The notes beneath the pieces were generated by a model that did no database searches, was not told the origin of the DNA, and was given only the letters and a program-made list of their open reading frames with translations. The position numbers were made by a program, and so were the translations under genes. This document shows, one piece after another, positions 48,061-59,262 of a stretch of DNA of 64,000 nucleotides. The DNA lies in NCBI RefSeq assembly GCF_000813425.1, contig NZ_JWIB01000027.1, positions 1 to 64,000 on the forward strand. The letters are read 5' to 3'. The stretch comes from Sporosarcina sp. ZBG7A (GTDB lineage Bacteria; Bacillota; Bacilli; Bacillales_A; Planococcaceae). Each line of letters opens with the position of its first letter. Position 1 is the first letter of the stretch.

Positions 48061-48683
48061 TAACCAAGCACCTCCTCAATTTTTTTGACAGCATCTTTAG
48101 TTAAGATTAGCTGATCGTGACCAACTAGATCTAAAACATTGATACCGTTAGCAGTGACGACACTGATTCCCGGGATGTTACGAGCAGACAAAGCTACTGT
48201 TTCATCAAGGTCAGCAGTTACGAACAATGCTTTTTTGCTGATTGACAAGTCTTTCAGCACTTTTGTAAATTCTTTTGTCTTTGGTGCATCGAAAGCTAAA
48301 GCTTCTAATACTACCATTTCTTCGTCACGTACTTTTGAAGACAAAGCAGAACGAAGAGCAAGACGACGGACTTTCTTCGGCAACTTGTAGCTATAGCTAC
48401 GTGGTGTTGGTCCGAATACGATACCGCCTCCACGCCATTGTGGGGATCTGATTGAGCCCTGACGAGCACGACCTGTTCCTTTTTGGCGCCATGGTTTACG
48501 ACCACCGCCAGCTACTTCAGCGCGTGTTTTTACTTTGTGGTTCCCTTGACGCAATGATGCGCGTTGTTGAACCAATGCTTCGAATAGGACTGCTTCATTC
48601 GGCTCAATTCCGAATACATGTTCATTCAATTCGATTTCGCCTGCTGCAGATCCTGTTTGATTCACTACGGATACTTTTGGCAT
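48060..48683 (-). CDS. rplD: 50S ribosomal protein L4 (uL4)
   Basis: 207 residues, with the tunnel-loop phrase [32 protein letters not shown] and [27 protein letters not shown]. It lies 25 bp after rplC. Confidence 0.98.
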   Translation of the reverse strand: MPKVSVVNQTGSAAGEIELNEHVFGIEPNEAVLFEALVQQRASLRQGNHKVKTRAEVAGGGRKPWRQKGTGRARQGSIRSPQWRGGGIVFGPTPRSYSYKLPKKVRRLALRSALSSKVRDEEMVVLEALAFDAPKTKEFTKVLKDLSISKKALFVTADLDETVALSARNIPGISVVTANGINVLDLVGHDQLILTKDAVKKIEEVLG

Positions 48684-48708
48684 TAGTGTTTCCTCCTTTC
48701 TTCGTTAA

Positions 48709-49338
48709 TTAGTTCCCTTTAATCGCGCTTTTCACTACTACTAGTGATTTGCGTGAACCTGGAACGTTACCTTTTACTAGTAACAAGTTGCGCTCTGTGT
48801 CAACTCGAACAACTTCAAGGTTTTGGATTGTAACTGTTTTGCCACCCATACGGCCTGGCATTTTTTTACCTTTGAATACGCGTTGAGCATCAACCGAACC
48901 GATTGAACCAGTAGAACGGTGGTGTCGAGATCCGTGGCTCATTGGTCCACGTGAGAAACCGTGACGCTTAATTACACCTTGGAAACCTTTACCTTTTGAA
49001 ACTCCTGTGATATCGATGATTTCGCCTTCTGCGAATGTATCGACTTTGACTTCCTGACCAACTTCGTACCCAGCTACGTCTACTCCGCGGAATTCGCGAA
49101 TGAAGCGCTTAGGTGTCGTTTCAGCTTTTGCAACATGTCCCATTTCTGGTTTGTTGGAAAGCTTTTCACGTTTGTCTTCGAATCCGAGCTGGATTGCTTC
49201 GTAGCCGTCTGTTTCAATTGTCTTCTTTTGAAGAACAACGTTTGGAGCAGCTGCAATTACAGTTACGGGGATCAAATCGCCGTTTTCAGCAAAGATTTGC
49301 GTCATACCGACTTTTCTTCCTAAGATTCCTTTGGTCAT
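48709..49338 (-). CDS. rplC: 50S ribosomal protein L3 (uL3)
   Basis: 209 residues. It has [28 protein letters not shown] and the signature [30 protein letters not shown]. It lies 46 bp after rpsJ. Confidence 0.98.
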   Translation of the reverse strand: MTKGILGRKVGMTQIFAENGDLIPVTVIAAAPNVVLQKKTIETDGYEAIQLGFEDKREKLSNKPEMGHVAKAETTPKRFIREFRGVDVAGYEVGQEVKVDTFAEGEIIDITGVSKGKGFQGVIKRHGFSRGPMSHGSRHHRSTGSIGSVDAQRVFKGKKMPGRMGGKTVTIQNLEVVRVDTERNLLLVKGNVPGSRKSLVVVKSAIKGN

Positions 49339-49384
49339 TTGTCACACCTCCTGATAAATTTGTTTTTAGTTTTATAGTTTGCCA

Positions 49385-49816
<432 letters not shown>

Positions 49817-49822
49817 CTAAAC

Positions 49823-49851
49823 ATTATACACATAAAAAAAGAATGTCGCAA
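49823..49851 (-). promoter_or_regulatory. sigma-A promoter of the S10-spc-alpha operon
   Basis: Minus-strand TTGCGA (49846-49851) and TATAAT (49823-49828) with 17-bp spacing, about 130 bp before rpsJ. Its -35 is embedded in the terminator at 49834-49871. Confidence 0.8.
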
Positions 49852-49871
49852 TAGGTTTAGCGATATTCTTT
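49834..49871 (-). terminator. terminator upstream of and overlapping the S10 promoter
   Basis: A 12-bp stem (AAAGAATATCGC and GCGACATTCTTT on the minus strand, one G-U pair, at 49860-49871 and 49838-49849) with a 10-nt loop, then seven T. It would stop transcription entering from the right while its own DNA carries the S10 -35 hexamer. Confidence 0.85.
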
Positions 49872-50232
49872 AACAACTTTTATAGTATAGAACGAAATGG
49901 CGATAGATGCAACTAATTTGTGGAGAATATTTACGAGTAATTAGTATTTTTTTGCGGAATGATGCGTGTAGGTATGTGGAGAATCTAAAGTTTGCGCTTA
50001 CACCTATCATGTTCGGCAAGTCTCTTATTTTAAAGGGACGCGAAATTCTAGCTCATTGCTATTAAAGATGGGGAATTGATTTAACTGAGGAGTTAATGTC
50101 TATTCCTTTCTACAATATATTCTTCAAAAGTGTGGTTTTAAAAATTGGGGTAGTTTCAATCTTTCAATACACTTGGCGCGATTCTGTGTGATTGAAAGCG
50201 GTGGATTTCACCGCGTAAAAAAATTTCGTGGA
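49872..50232. other. non-coding stretch between the S10 promoter and the 20-bp repeats
   Basis: No open frame with a ribosome site is visible. The stretch is AT-rich, with a phrase ACTTGGCGCG near 50169 that recurs near 50398. The gap between the two repeat blocks (50281-50467) similarly holds no gene, but contains short inverted repeats such as GCTTCGTAAAACGAAGC near 50345 and a GGAG...CTCC pairing near 50309-50333. Confidence 0.5.
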
Positions 50233-50280
50233 GATATGAGCAGTTTCACGTTTTATGAGCGCTTCCACACGTTTATGAGC
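50233..50280. repeat. 20-bp repeat family, left block
   Basis: Three occurrences of (T)TTATGAGC or a close variant: ATGAGC at 50236, and TTTATGAGC at 50252 and 50272 with an exact 20-bp step. They belong to the same family as the array at 50468-50647. Confidence 0.8.
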
Positions 50281-50467
50281 AAATTGCGGGGTTAGGATGA
50301 ATTCTATGGAGGAGCTAACGGACAACGCTCTCCTGCAGTAAGTGGCTTCGTAAAACGAAGCGTGTAAATTAATCGTGGTTTTGGTTAGCGGAGCGCACTT
50401 GGCGCGGCTTAGTGAATTTCTCTGCAGCTGGAGAGATCTTCCGTGAGATTAGGAACGGCTTTGTAGG

Positions 50468-50647
50468 TTTATGAGCAGTTTTCAGGATTTATGATCACTA
50501 TTGGAGTTTTATGAGCGCTTTGCATAGTTTATGAGCACTTTTCATTGTTTATGAGCGTTTCGCCTCGTTAATGATCACTTTTCATTGTTTATGATCACAC
50601 CTAGAGATTTATGAGCACTTTCTATGATGCATGCCTACTTCTCAATA
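50468..50647. repeat. 20-bp tandem repeat array, nine units
   Basis: Units start every 20 bp from 50468 (50468, 50488, 50508 and so on to 50628). Each begins TTTATGAGC or TTTATGATC, with the last unit degenerate, followed by about 11 variable bases often reading ACTTTTCATTG. No spacer/repeat division of CRISPR size is present. The array lies about 80 bp beyond the tufA stop. Confidence 0.93.
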
Positions 50648-50695
50648 GTCCAGTCCCCACATTGGTTGTTTTCCTCCTTCTCATATCCAAACAAA

Positions 50696-50722
50696 TAAAA
50701 AACCCGCCACAAGGGCGGGTTT
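50696..50722 (-). terminator. terminator of tufA
   Basis: Stem AAACCCGCC/GGCGGGTTT (50700-50708 and 50714-50722) with a short loop followed on the minus strand by TTTTTTATTT, eight bases past the tufA stop. Confidence 0.92.
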
Positions 50723-50729
50723 AAAGGTT

Positions 50730-51917
50730 TTACTTAACGATTGTAGCTACAACGCCAGCTCCAACTGTACGTCCACCTTCACGGATTGAGAATTTAGTAC
50801 CTTCTTCAATCGCGATTGGAGAGATCAGTTCGATAGTCATTTCAACGTTATCGCCAGGCATAACCATTTCTACGCCTTCTGGAAGAGAGATGATTCCAGT
50901 TACATCAGTTGTACGGAAGTAGAACTGTGGGCGGTAGTTTGAGAAGAATGGAGTGTGACGTCCACCCTCTTCTTTTGATAGAACATAAACTTCAGATTTG
51001 AAGTTTGTGTGTGGAGTGATAGTACCTGGCTTAGCAAGTACTTGTCCACGCTCGATGTCTTCACGTGCTACACCACGAAGCAATGCTCCGATGTTGTCGC
51101 CAGCTTCAGCGTAATCAAGAAGTTTACGGAACATTTCTACACCTGTAACAGTTGTAGCTTTAGGCTCTTCAGTCAAACCAATGATGTCAACAGTATCGCC
51201 GACTTTAACTACTCCACGCTCAACGCGTCCAGTAGCAACTGTACCACGTCCTGTGATTGAGAATACATCCTCAACAGGCATCATGAATGGCTTATCAGTG
51301 TCGCGCTCTGGAGTTGGGATGTAGCTATCAACTGCGTCCATAAGCTCAACGATTTTTTCTTCCCATGCTTCTTCGCCTTCAAGTGCTTTAAGTGCTGAAC
51401 CTTTGATAACAGGAATGTCATCGCCAGGGAAGTCGTATTCAGAAAGAAGATCACGAATTTCCATTTCAACAAGCTCAAGAAGCTCTTCGTCGTCTACCAT
51501 GTCACATTTGTTCATGAAGACTACTAGGTAAGGTACACCAACTTGACGTGAAAGAAGGATGTGCTCACGAGTTTGTGGCATTGGGCCGTCAGCTGCAGAT
51601 ACAACTAGGATCCCGCCGTCCATTTGAGCAGCGCCTGTGATCATGTTTTTAACATAGTCGGCGTGACCTGGGCAGTCTACGTGTGCGTAGTGACGAGTTG
51701 CTGTTTCGTATTCAACGTGTGAAGTATTGATTGTGATACCGCGTTCTTTTTCTTCTGGTGCGTTATCAACGTCAGCGTATGAACGTGCTTCACCGCCGCC
51801 TTTTTTTGCAAGTACTGTTGCGATTGCAGCAGTCAAAGTTGTTTTACCGTGGTCAACGTGACCAATTGTACCAACGTTAGCGTGTGTTTTGGACCGATCG
51901 AATTTTTCTTTAGCCAT
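50730..51917 (-). CDS. tuf: elongation factor Tu
   Basis: 395 residues. GTPase motifs [26 protein letters not shown] and NKCD are intact, followed by the beta-barrel domains 2 and 3 ([24 protein letters not shown]). It delivers aminoacyl-tRNA to the ribosome. GGAGG lies before the ATG. It is the last gene of the str block, after fusA, with a hairpin between them. Confidence 0.98.
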   Translation of the reverse strand: MAKEKFDRSKTHANVGTIGHVDHGKTTLTAAIATVLAKKGGGEARSYADVDNAPEEKERGITINTSHVEYETATRHYAHVDCPGHADYVKNMITGAAQMDGGILVVSAADGPMPQTREHILLSRQVGVPYLVVFMNKCDMVDDEELLELVEMEIRDLLSEYDFPGDDIPVIKGSALKALEGEEAWEEKIVELMDAVDSYIPTPERDTDKPFMMPVEDVFSITGRGTVATGRVERGVVKVGDTVDIIGLTEEPKATTVTGVEMFRKLLDYAEAGDNIGALLRGVAREDIERGQVLAKPGTITPHTNFKSEVYVLSKEEGGRHTPFFSNYRPQFYFRTTDVTGIISLPEGVEMVMPGDNVEMTIELISPIAIEEGTKFSIREGGRTVGAGVVATIVK

Positions 51918-51962
51918 TTTGGAGTTCCTCCTCTAAATTGAGTATGATTTTAGTTTTATAGA

Positions 51963-51996
51963 TATGGATCGAAGGCCGCGCGACCTCCGTTCCATA
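51963..51996 (-). promoter_or_regulatory. stem-loop between fusA and tuf
   Basis: A 13-bp imperfect stem (TATGGATCGAAGG at 51963-51975 and its partner at 51984-51996) with a GC-rich 8-nt loop. No T-run follows, so it is probably an RNA processing or stability element separating fusA from the highly expressed tuf message. Confidence 0.5.
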
Positions 51997-52037
51997 GCTT
52001 ACAAGGTAGTTATACTTGATTTATAGCCAAATTTCAA

Positions 52038-54116
52038 TTATTGGCCTTTATTTTTCTTAATGACTTCTTCTGCAACTGATTTCGGCACTTCTTCGTAGTG
52101 GTCGAAAGTCATTGAGAAGACGCCGCGTCCTTGTGTGTTCGAACGGAGAGATGTCGCATAACCGAACATTTCTGCCAAAGGAACCATAGCACGAACGACT
52201 TGTGCATTACCACGTGCGTCCATTCCTTCTACGCGTCCACGACGAGAAGTGATGTCACCCATAATATCTCCCATGTATTCGTCTGGGATGATGACTTCAA
52301 CTTTCATTGTTGGCTCAAGAAGTACTGGATCACATTTAGCTACTGCGTTTTTCAAAGCCATAGATGCTGCGATTTTGAAGGCCATTTCGTTTGAGTCAAC
52401 ATCATGGTAAGAACCGTCAAATAGACGAGCCTTAATGTCGATCAAAGGATAACCTGCAAGAACACCGTTATTAAGGGAGTCACGCACACCTGCTTCGATT
52501 GCTGGAATGTATTCACGAGGAACTACACCACCAACGATGTTGTTCTTGAATTCAAATCCTGCGCCCTCTTCGTTTGGTTCGAATTCGATCCAAACGTGTC
52601 CGAATTGTCCACGTCCACCAGACTGACGTACGAATTTACCTTCGACTTCAGCACCCTTGCGGAACGTTTCACGGTACGATACTTGAGGAGCACCAACGTT
52701 TGCTTCCACTTTGAACTCACGACGCAGACGGTCAACGATGATATCCAAGTGGAGCTCACCCATACCAGCGATAATGACTTCACCAGTTTCCTGGTCAGTG
52801 TGTGCACGGAACGTTGGATCTTCTTCTTGAAGTTTACCTAGAGCTTGTCCCATTTTGTCTTGGTCAGCCTTTGTTTTTGGCTCGATCGCAACAGAGATAA
52901 CTGGCTCAGGGAATTCCATAGATTCAAGAATGATCATAGCTTTGTCGTCACAAAGCGTATCGCCAGTTCCTGTATCTTTAAGTCCAACAGCAGCAGCAAT
53001 TTCTCCTGCGTGAACTTCGGAAATTTCTTCACGGTGGTTAGCGTGCATTTGTAGGATACGACCTACACGCTCACGCTTGTCTTTTGAAGAGTTCTTGATA
53101 TAAGAACCCGACTGCAAGACACCTGAGTAAACACGGAAGAATGTAAGTTTACCGACGTAAGGGTCAGTCATAACTTTGAACGCAAGTGCAGAGAAAGGTG
53201 CTTCATCGCTAGCTTTACGTTCTTCTTCTTGTTCAGTTTCAGGGTTGATCCCCATCATTGGTGGTAGATCAGTTGGAGCTGGCAAGTAGTCGATGACAGC
53301 ATCTAGTACAAGTTGAACTCCTTTATTTTTGAAAGCAGTACCACAAACAACTGGGTAGAATTCTACAGCCAATGTTGCTTTACGGATTGCATTTTTAAGT
53401 TCTTCGACTGAGAGTTCTTCTCCGCCAAGGTATTTTTCCATGAGTACTTCATCGAAATCTACGATAGCTTCAACCAAACGCTCGCGAGCTTTTTCTGCAT
53501 CCGCACGGTATTCTTCAGGAATTTCTTTGACTTCAACGTTCATACCAGTATCATCCGGATAGAAGTTAGCTTTCATTTCGACTAGGTCGATGATTGCTTC
53601 GAAGTCATCTTCCGCACCAATTGGTAATTGGATTGGGTGAGCATTCGCTTGAAGACGGTCATGGAGTGTGCCAACCGAGTAAAGGAAGTCAGCTCCAGTT
53701 TTGTCCATCTTGTTGACAAATACGAGACGTGGAACGCCATATGTTGTCGCTTGACGCCAAACTGTTTCTGTCTGTGGTTCAACACCAGATTGTGCATCAA
53801 GAACCGTTACAGCACCATCAAGTACACGAAGTGAACGTTCAACTTCAACTGTGAAGTCTACGTGTCCTGGAGTATCGATGATGTTTACACGGTGGCCTTT
53901 CCAACTTGCTGTTGTCGCAGCCGAAGTGATTGTGATTCCACGCTCTTGCTCCTGCTCCATCCAGTCCATCTGAGACGCACCTTCGTGCGTTTCTCCGATT
54001 TTGTGGATACGACCTGTGTAATAAAGGATCCGCTCAGTCGTTGTTGTTTTACCAGCATCGATGTGAGCCATGATACCAATGTTACGAGTATTCTCTAAGG
54101 AGAACTCTCTACCCAT
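52038..54116 (-). CDS. fusA: elongation factor G
   Basis: 692 residues. It has the P-loop [40 protein letters not shown] and [10 protein letters not shown]. Domain IV has the loop [30 protein letters not shown], and the C-terminus [28 protein letters not shown]. It drives translocation. It follows rpsG by 51 bp. Confidence 0.98.
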   Translation of the reverse strand: MGREFSLENTRNIGIMAHIDAGKTTTTERILYYTGRIHKIGETHEGASQMDWMEQEQERGITITSAATTASWKGHRVNIIDTPGHVDFTVEVERSLRVLDGAVTVLDAQSGVEPQTETVWRQATTYGVPRLVFVNKMDKTGADFLYSVGTLHDRLQANAHPIQLPIGAEDDFEAIIDLVEMKANFYPDDTGMNVEVKEIPEEYRADAEKARERLVEAIVDFDEVLMEKYLGGEELSVEELKNAIRKATLAVEFYPVVCGTAFKNKGVQLVLDAVIDYLPAPTDLPPMMGINPETEQEEERKASDEAPFSALAFKVMTDPYVGKLTFFRVYSGVLQSGSYIKNSSKDKRERVGRILQMHANHREEISEVHAGEIAAAVGLKDTGTGDTLCDDKAMIILESMEFPEPVISVAIEPKTKADQDKMGQALGKLQEEDPTFRAHTDQETGEVIIAGMGELHLDIIVDRLRREFKVEANVGAPQVSYRETFRKGAEVEGKFVRQSGGRGQFGHVWIEFEPNEEGAGFEFKNNIVGGVVPREYIPAIEAGVRDSLNNGVLAGYPLIDIKARLFDGSYHDVDSNEMAFKIAASMALKNAVAKCDPVLLEPTMKVEVIIPDEYMGDIMGDITSRRGRVEGMDARGNAQVVRAMVPLAEMFGYATSLRSNTQGRGVFSMTFDHYEEVPKSVAEEVIKKNKGQ

Positions 54117-54167
54117 TTTGTATTGCTCCTTCCATATAGGAATAACGAATTAATGAACGAATGGATT

Positions 54168-54638
54168 TTACCAGCGGTAGTGAGCGAATGCTTTGTTCGC
54201 TTCTGCCATCTTGTGCATTTCTTCACGACGCTTAACAGATGCGCCTGTGTTGTTTGATGCGTCAAGAATTTCGTTCGCAAGACGTTCTTCCATTGTCTTT
54301 TCACCGCGAGTACGTGAATAGTTCACAAGGTAACGAAGACCAAGAGTTGTACGTCGCTCTGGACGAACTTCAACTGGTACTTGATAGTTAGCTCCACCTA
54401 CACGGCGTGCGCGAACTTCAAGAACTGGCATTACATTGTTAAGTGCTGCTTCAAATACTTCAATCGGATCATTTCCAGAACGTTCTTTAACAAGTTCGAA
54501 CGCACCGTATAAAATTTTCTGAGAAGTACCTTTCTTACCGTCTACCATCATTTTGTTGATGAGGCGGCTGACAAGCTTCGAATTATAAATCGGATCTGGC
54601 AAAACGTCACGTTTTGCTACTGGACCTTTACGAGGCAT
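54168..54638 (-). CDS. rpsG: 30S ribosomal protein S7 (uS7)
   Basis: 156 residues beginning [31 protein letters not shown], with [19 protein letters not shown] as signature. It nucleates the 30S head. It follows rpsL by 35 bp. Confidence 0.98.
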   Translation of the reverse strand: MPRKGPVAKRDVLPDPIYNSKLVSRLINKMMVDGKKGTSQKILYGAFELVKERSGNDPIEVFEAALNNVMPVLEVRARRVGGANYQVPVEVRPERRTTLGLRYLVNYSRTRGEKTMEERLANEILDASNNTGASVKRREEMHKMAEANKAFAHYRW

Positions 54639-54673
54639 GGTGTGTTCCTCCTTTCAAAATAGTTGCTAATTTA

Positions 54674-55093
54674 TTATTTTTTCTCTTTTGGCTTTTTCGC
54701 ACCGTAGTGTGAACGACTTTGCATACGGCCAGTTACACCAGCAGTATCAAGTGCTCCACGTACGATGTGGTAACGTACACCCGGTAAGTCTTTTACTTTA
54801 CCTCCACGGATTAGAACAACACTGTGCTCTTGAAGGTTGTGACCTTCACCAGGGATATAAGCGTTAACTTCCAATGTGTTTGTCAAACGTACACGAGCAT
54901 ATTTACGAAGAGCCGAGTTTGGCTTCTTCGGAGTCATTGTGCCCACACGTGTGCAGACACCTCGTTTTTGTGGCGAGTTGACATTCGTCATTGACTTTTT
55001 GAAACTGTTATACGTTTTTCCAAGTGCCGGAGCTTTTGAACCGCTAGTATTCGACTGGCGAGGTTTGCGGACCAATTGGTTAATTGTAGGCAT
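54674..55093 (-). CDS. rpsL: 30S ribosomal protein S12 (uS12)
   Basis: 139 residues, [20 protein letters not shown] onward. The streptomycin-region Lys residues ([11 protein letters not shown] and [11 protein letters not shown]) are both present; an Arg usual in GGRVKDLP is Lys here. The open frame adds 27 upstream codons; GGAGG precedes the ATG at 55091-55093. Confidence 0.98.
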   Translation of the reverse strand: MPTINQLVRKPRQSNTSGSKAPALGKTYNSFKKSMTNVNSPQKRGVCTRVGTMTPKKPNSALRKYARVRLTNTLEVNAYIPGEGHNLQEHSVVLIRGGKVKDLPGVRYHIVRGALDTAGVTGRMQSRSHYGAKKPKEKK

Positions 55094-55193
55094 CGGTTTT
55101 TCCTCCTTCCAACTTCTTTTTAAGACCACACATCCAGGTGGTTCATTTTTTGGGTAAAAACAAAGGCTTTGCACATTTTTTGCGCAAAAACCG

Positions 55194-55442
55194 TTAATCA
55201 GTGATGACGACCACTGATGCAGCTACTTGAATGCCACATGCTTTTCCAAGTTCATTCCGAGAATCAACATATGATAATGGAACTCCTTGACGAGCTGCTT
55301 CTTCAATTACAGGAGTGGTTACCCGCTCTTCTGCATCTTGTGCAATGAAGACTTCATGCGCCTTATTCAGACGAATCGTTTTCACCGCTTGCTTTGTACC
55401 GATGATCAGCTTCTTTGCCTGAGTCACTTTATCATAAGACAT
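55194..55442 (-). CDS. rplGB: L7Ae-family ribosomal protein YbxF
   Basis: 82 residues of the L7Ae/L30e kink-turn-binding family. It shows [29 protein letters not shown] and [18 protein letters not shown], in the gene order rpoC-ybxF-rpsL seen in Bacillus. TGGAGG lies before the ATG at 55440-55442. It is the first gene after the promoter at 55488-55516. Confidence 0.94.
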   Translation of the reverse strand: MSYDKVTQAKKLIIGTKQAVKTIRLNKAHEVFIAQDAEERVTTPVIEEAARQGVPLSYVDSRNELGKACGIQVAASVVVITD

Positions 55443-55487
55443 GATGACATCCTCCAAAGTACAGACATTCAACTATCAACCTTTTGT

Positions 55488-55516
55488 ATAGTACCATCTG
55501 TAAGAGTTCGTGTCAA
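55488..55516 (-). promoter_or_regulatory. sigma-A promoter of the rplGB-rpsL-rpsG-fusA unit
   Basis: Minus-strand TTGACA (55511-55516) and TACTAT (55488-55493) with 17-bp spacing, directly downstream of the rpoC terminator. Confidence 0.88.
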
Positions 55517-55521
55517 CAGTA

Positions 55522-55552
55522 AAAAGAAAAACGGGAGGAGTTATCCCCTCCC
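55522..55552 (-). terminator. terminator of rpoB-rpoC
   Basis: Stem GGGAGG/CCTCCC (55547-55552 and 55533-55538) followed on the minus strand by GTTTTTCTTTTT, 14 bp past the rpoC stop. Confidence 0.88.
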
Positions 55553-55565
55553 ATTTTCAATTTCA

Positions 55566-58500
55566 TTACTCTGCTGGTACTGCATCCTCTTCTACTTCGT
55601 CACGATCCATTTCAATCCCACGATAACGTTGCATACCAGTTCCTGCTGGAATGAGCTTACCGATGATAACATTCTCTTTCAAGCCGAGAAGATCATCAGT
55701 TTTACCTTTGATGGCAGCGTCCGTCAATACGCGTGTTGTTTCCTGGAACGATGCTGCAGAAAGGAATGATTCTGTTTCTAGCGATGCTTTTGTAATACCA
55801 AGGATTACAGGACGCGCTGTCGCTGGAAGTTTATGAGCTTTAAGAACTTTTCTGTTGGCATCCGCAAACTGATGGATGTCGAGTAATGAACCTGGTAGCA
55901 AGTCTGTGTCACCAGCTTCAATGACGCGAACTTTGCGCATCATTTGACGAACCATGACTTCAACGTGCTTATCCCCAATTTCAACACCCTGCATCCGGTA
56001 TACTTTCTGTACTTCTTTAAGAAGGTATTCCTGAACAGTTGAAACGTCTTTAACAACGATCAATTCTTTAGGATCAATCGAACCTTCAGTCAATGCTTGA
56101 CCGCGTTCGATCTCATCTCCAACATCAACTTTCAAACGACCATTGTATGGAGCAAGGTATTTACGTGTTTCCACGTCACCTTTAATTGTGATTTCTTTCT
56201 GCCCTTCACGAATCTCATCGATATCTGTAACGACACCTTTGATTTGTGAAATAACAGCTTGCCCTTTAGGATTACGTGATTCGAAGATCTCCTGGATACG
56301 CGGAAGACCTTGTGTAATATCGTCTCCTGCTACACCGCCTGTGTGGAACGTACGCATTGTAAGCTGTGTACCTGGTTCACCGATTGACTGAGCTGCAATA
56401 ATTCCAACTGCCTCTCCAACTTCAACCTCTTCTCCAGTTGCCAAGTTAATGCCGTAACATTTCTTACACACACCGTGTTTAGTATTACATGTGAACGCCG
56501 AACGGATCGACATTGATGTAATGCCTGCACCGATGATTGCCTGGGAGATATCCGCTGTAATAAGCTGATCTCTTTCCACTAAGACTTCCCCTGTTTCAGG
56601 ATGAAGTACTTTCTTCTTAGCATGACGACCTTCAATACGCTCATCAAGCGGTTCAATCATTTCAACACCTTCAGTGAGGGCTGAAATTTCAAGACCACGA
56701 TCCGTGCCACAGTCGTCTTCACGAACAATGACATCTTGCGCCACATCAACTAGACGACGTGTAAGATATCCTGAGTCAGCAGTTTTAAGGGCTGTATCAG
56801 CAAGTCCTTTACGAGCACCGTGTGTGGAGATGAAGTATTCGAGTACTGTAAGTCCTTCACGGAACGATGACTTGATCGGCAATTCAATGATACGTCCTGC
56901 CGGGTTGGCCATCAGTCCGCGCATACCTGCGAGCTGTGTAAAGTTTGATGCGTTACCACGGGCTCCAGAGTCACTCATCATGAAGATTGGATTTGTGTTT
57001 TCCAAAGACTCCATCAGCTTGCCCTGGATGACATCTTTCGCATGGCTCCAGTAAGAAATAACACGATCGTAACGTTCTTCGTCTGTAATCAGGCCGCGAC
57101 GGAACTGTTGTGTCACTTTATCTACTTTCGCTTGTGCGTCTTGCAAGATCTCATGCTTATCCGGAAGTACGACGATATCAGCGATACCAATTGTAATTCC
57201 TGCACGTGTCGAGTATTTGAATCCAAGATTCTTCATACGGTCAAGCATTTTTGAAGTTTCAGTAATGTGGAATCTACGGAAGATCTCAGCAATGATTTCA
57301 CCAAGGATCGCCTTCTTGAATGGTGACACGATTTCTGCAGCTTGGACGTGTTTAGGAATATCCGTTGTGGCTGGCACAAAGTATTTAGCAGGTGTTTCAA
57401 TTTGAAGATTGTTCATAGTTGGCTCATTAATATACGGGAATGATTCAGGAAGAATCTCGTTAAAGATTACTTTACCTACTGTCGTAATTAACAATTGGCT
57501 ATTCTGTTCTTCTGTAAACGTAGGGTTTTTGAGAGAGCTCGCTGCAATCGCAATACGGGAGTGCAAGTGCACATGTCCATTTTGATACGCAATCAAAGCT
57601 TCGTTCATATTACTGAACGTTTTACCTTCTCCAACAACGCCTGGACGCTCAAGAGTTAAGTAATAGTTACCAAGTACCATATCCTGTGAAGGAGTTACAA
57701 CCGGTTTACCATCCTTAGGGTTCAAGATGTTTTGTGCAGCTAGCATTAGAAGACGAGCTTCTGCTTGAGCTTCTGCTGAAAGAGGTACGTGTACAGCCAT
57801 TTGGTCACCGTCGAAGTCAGCGTTATATGCTGTACATACGAGTGGGTGAAGCTGGATAGCGCGACCTTCAACAAGCATCGGTTCGAACGCCTGGATACCA
57901 AGACGGTGAAGCGTTGGGGCACGGTTCAAGAGAACTGGGTGCTCCTTAATTACTTCTTCCAAGACATCCCATACTTCCGAATGCAATCGCTCGATTTTAC
58001 GCTTCGCGCTCTTAATGTTGTGCGCAAGACCGCGTTCAACGAGTTCTTTCATAACGAATGGTTTAAACAACTCAATCGCCATTTCTTTCGGAAGTCCACA
58101 CTGATACATTTTCAAGTTAGGTCCTACGACGATAACTGAACGACCAGAGTAGTCAACACGTTTACCAAGTAAGTTTTGACGGAAACGTCCTTGCTTACCT
58201 TTCAACATGTGAGAAAGAGATTTCAATGGGCGGTTACCCGGTCCAGTTACAGGACGTCCACGACGGCCGTTGTCCACGAGAGCATCGACTGCTTCTTGAA
58301 GCATACGTTTCTCGTTTTGAACGATGATTCCTGGCGCACCAAGATCCAATAGACGCTTCAGACGGTTGTTCCGGTTAATCACTCGACGATACAGGTCATT
58401 CAGATCGGAAGTCGCAAAACGACCACCATCTAATTGAACCATCGGACGTAGTTCAGGCGGAACAACAGGAAGTACTTCAAGAACCATCCATTCAGGATGG

Positions 58501-59162
58501 TTTCCGGAGTTACGGAATGATTCCACAACTTCCAAACGACGGATCGCACGTGTGCGACGCTGTCCTTGAACTGTCTTAAGCTCTTCTTTCAAGCTCTCTG
58601 TTTCTTTATCTAAATCTATAGCAGATAAAAGTTGTTCAATAGCTTCAGCACCCATAAGTGCTTGGAACTTGGAGCCGTACTTTTCACGATACAACCGATA
58701 CTCTTTTTCAGAGAGTAGTTGCTTGCGCTCAAGTGGCGTATCCGCTGGATCAACCACTACGTAAGAAGCAAAATAGATTACTTCTTCCAGTGCGCGTGGA
58801 GTCATATCCAGAATTAGTCCCATTCGGCTAGGGATACCTTTGAAGTACCAAATGTGTGTTACTGGTGCTGCAAGTTCGATGTGACCCATACGTTCACGGC
58901 GAACTTTCTGACGTGTGACTTCTACGCCACAACGGTCACAAACGACACCTTTATAACGAACACGCTTATACTTACCGCAATGACATTCCCAGTCCTTTGT
59001 AGGTCCGAAAATACGCTCACAGAACAACCCATCTTTTTCAGGCTTCAATGTACGATAATTGATTGTTTCAGGCTTCTTTACCTCACCATAAGACCAAGAT
59101 CGGATCTTATCAGGAGAAGCTAGCCCTATTTTCATATACTCAAAATTATTAACATCTACCAA
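55566..59162 (-). CDS. rpoC: DNA-directed RNA polymerase beta' subunit
   Basis: 1198 residues. The N-terminal zinc site reads [23 protein letters not shown], the lid/rudder region [24 protein letters not shown], and the catalytic magnesium triad is [18 protein letters not shown]. The trigger-loop region [22 protein letters not shown] and a second zinc site (CGT...[13 protein letters not shown]) are intact. A 100-bp spacer with a terminator-like hairpin separates it from rpoB. Confidence 0.98.
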   Translation of the reverse strand: MVDVNNFEYMKIGLASPDKIRSWSYGEVKKPETINYRTLKPEKDGLFCERIFGPTKDWECHCGKYKRVRYKGVVCDRCGVEVTRQKVRRERMGHIELAAPVTHIWYFKGIPSRMGLILDMTPRALEEVIYFASYVVVDPADTPLERKQLLSEKEYRLYREKYGSKFQALMGAEAIEQLLSAIDLDKETESLKEELKTVQGQRRTRAIRRLEVVESFRNSGNHPEWMVLEVLPVVPPELRPMVQLDGGRFATSDLNDLYRRVINRNNRLKRLLDLGAPGIIVQNEKRMLQEAVDALVDNGRRGRPVTGPGNRPLKSLSHMLKGKQGRFRQNLLGKRVDYSGRSVIVVGPNLKMYQCGLPKEMAIELFKPFVMKELVERGLAHNIKSAKRKIERLHSEVWDVLEEVIKEHPVLLNRAPTLHRLGIQAFEPMLVEGRAIQLHPLVCTAYNADFDGDQMAVHVPLSAEAQAEARLLMLAAQNILNPKDGKPVVTPSQDMVLGNYYLTLERPGVVGEGKTFSNMNEALIAYQNGHVHLHSRIAIAASSLKNPTFTEEQNSQLLITTVGKVIFNEILPESFPYINEPTMNNLQIETPAKYFVPATTDIPKHVQAAEIVSPFKKAILGEIIAEIFRRFHITETSKMLDRMKNLGFKYSTRAGITIGIADIVVLPDKHEILQDAQAKVDKVTQQFRRGLITDEERYDRVISYWSHAKDVIQGKLMESLENTNPIFMMSDSGARGNASNFTQLAGMRGLMANPAGRIIELPIKSSFREGLTVLEYFISTHGARKGLADTALKTADSGYLTRRLVDVAQDVIVREDDCGTDRGLEISALTEGVEMIEPLDERIEGRHAKKKVLHPETGEVLVERDQLITADISQAIIGAGITSMSIRSAFTCNTKHGVCKKCYGINLATGEEVEVGEAVGIIAAQSIGEPGTQLTMRTFHTGGVAGDDITQGLPRIQEIFESRNPKGQAVISQIKGVVTDIDEIREGQKEITIKGDVETRKYLAPYNGRLKVDVGDEIERGQALTEGSIDPKELIVVKDVSTVQEYLLKEVQKVYRMQGVEIGDKHVEVMVRQMMRKVRVIEAGDTDLLPGSLLDIHQFADANRKVLKAHKLPATARPVILGITKASLETESFLSAASFQETTRVLTDAAIKGKTDDLLGLKENVIIGKLIPAGTGMQRYRGIEMDRDEVEEDAVPAE

Positions 59163-59217
59163 GGAGCCTACCTCCCTCTTGTCTAGTCGCTGACTTGCCG
59201 GCCCTGTTATACCATTT

Positions 59218-59239
59218 AAAAAAGGGGGACAGTGCCCCC
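59218..59239 (-). terminator. terminator-like hairpin between rpoB and rpoC
   Basis: On the minus strand GGGGG (59235-59239) and CCCCC (59224-59228) enclose a 6-nt loop and are followed directly by six T (59218-59223). It lies 23 bp after the rpoB stop. The short but all-GC stem would allow partial termination before rpoC. Confidence 0.65.
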
Positions 59240-59262
59240 ATTTATTAACTTTCGCTTACGAA

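Noticed and set aside
50468-50647. Possible CRISPR array
   Set aside because: The conserved part is only about 9 bases and the whole period 20 bp, too short for repeat plus spacer, and no cas genes are present.
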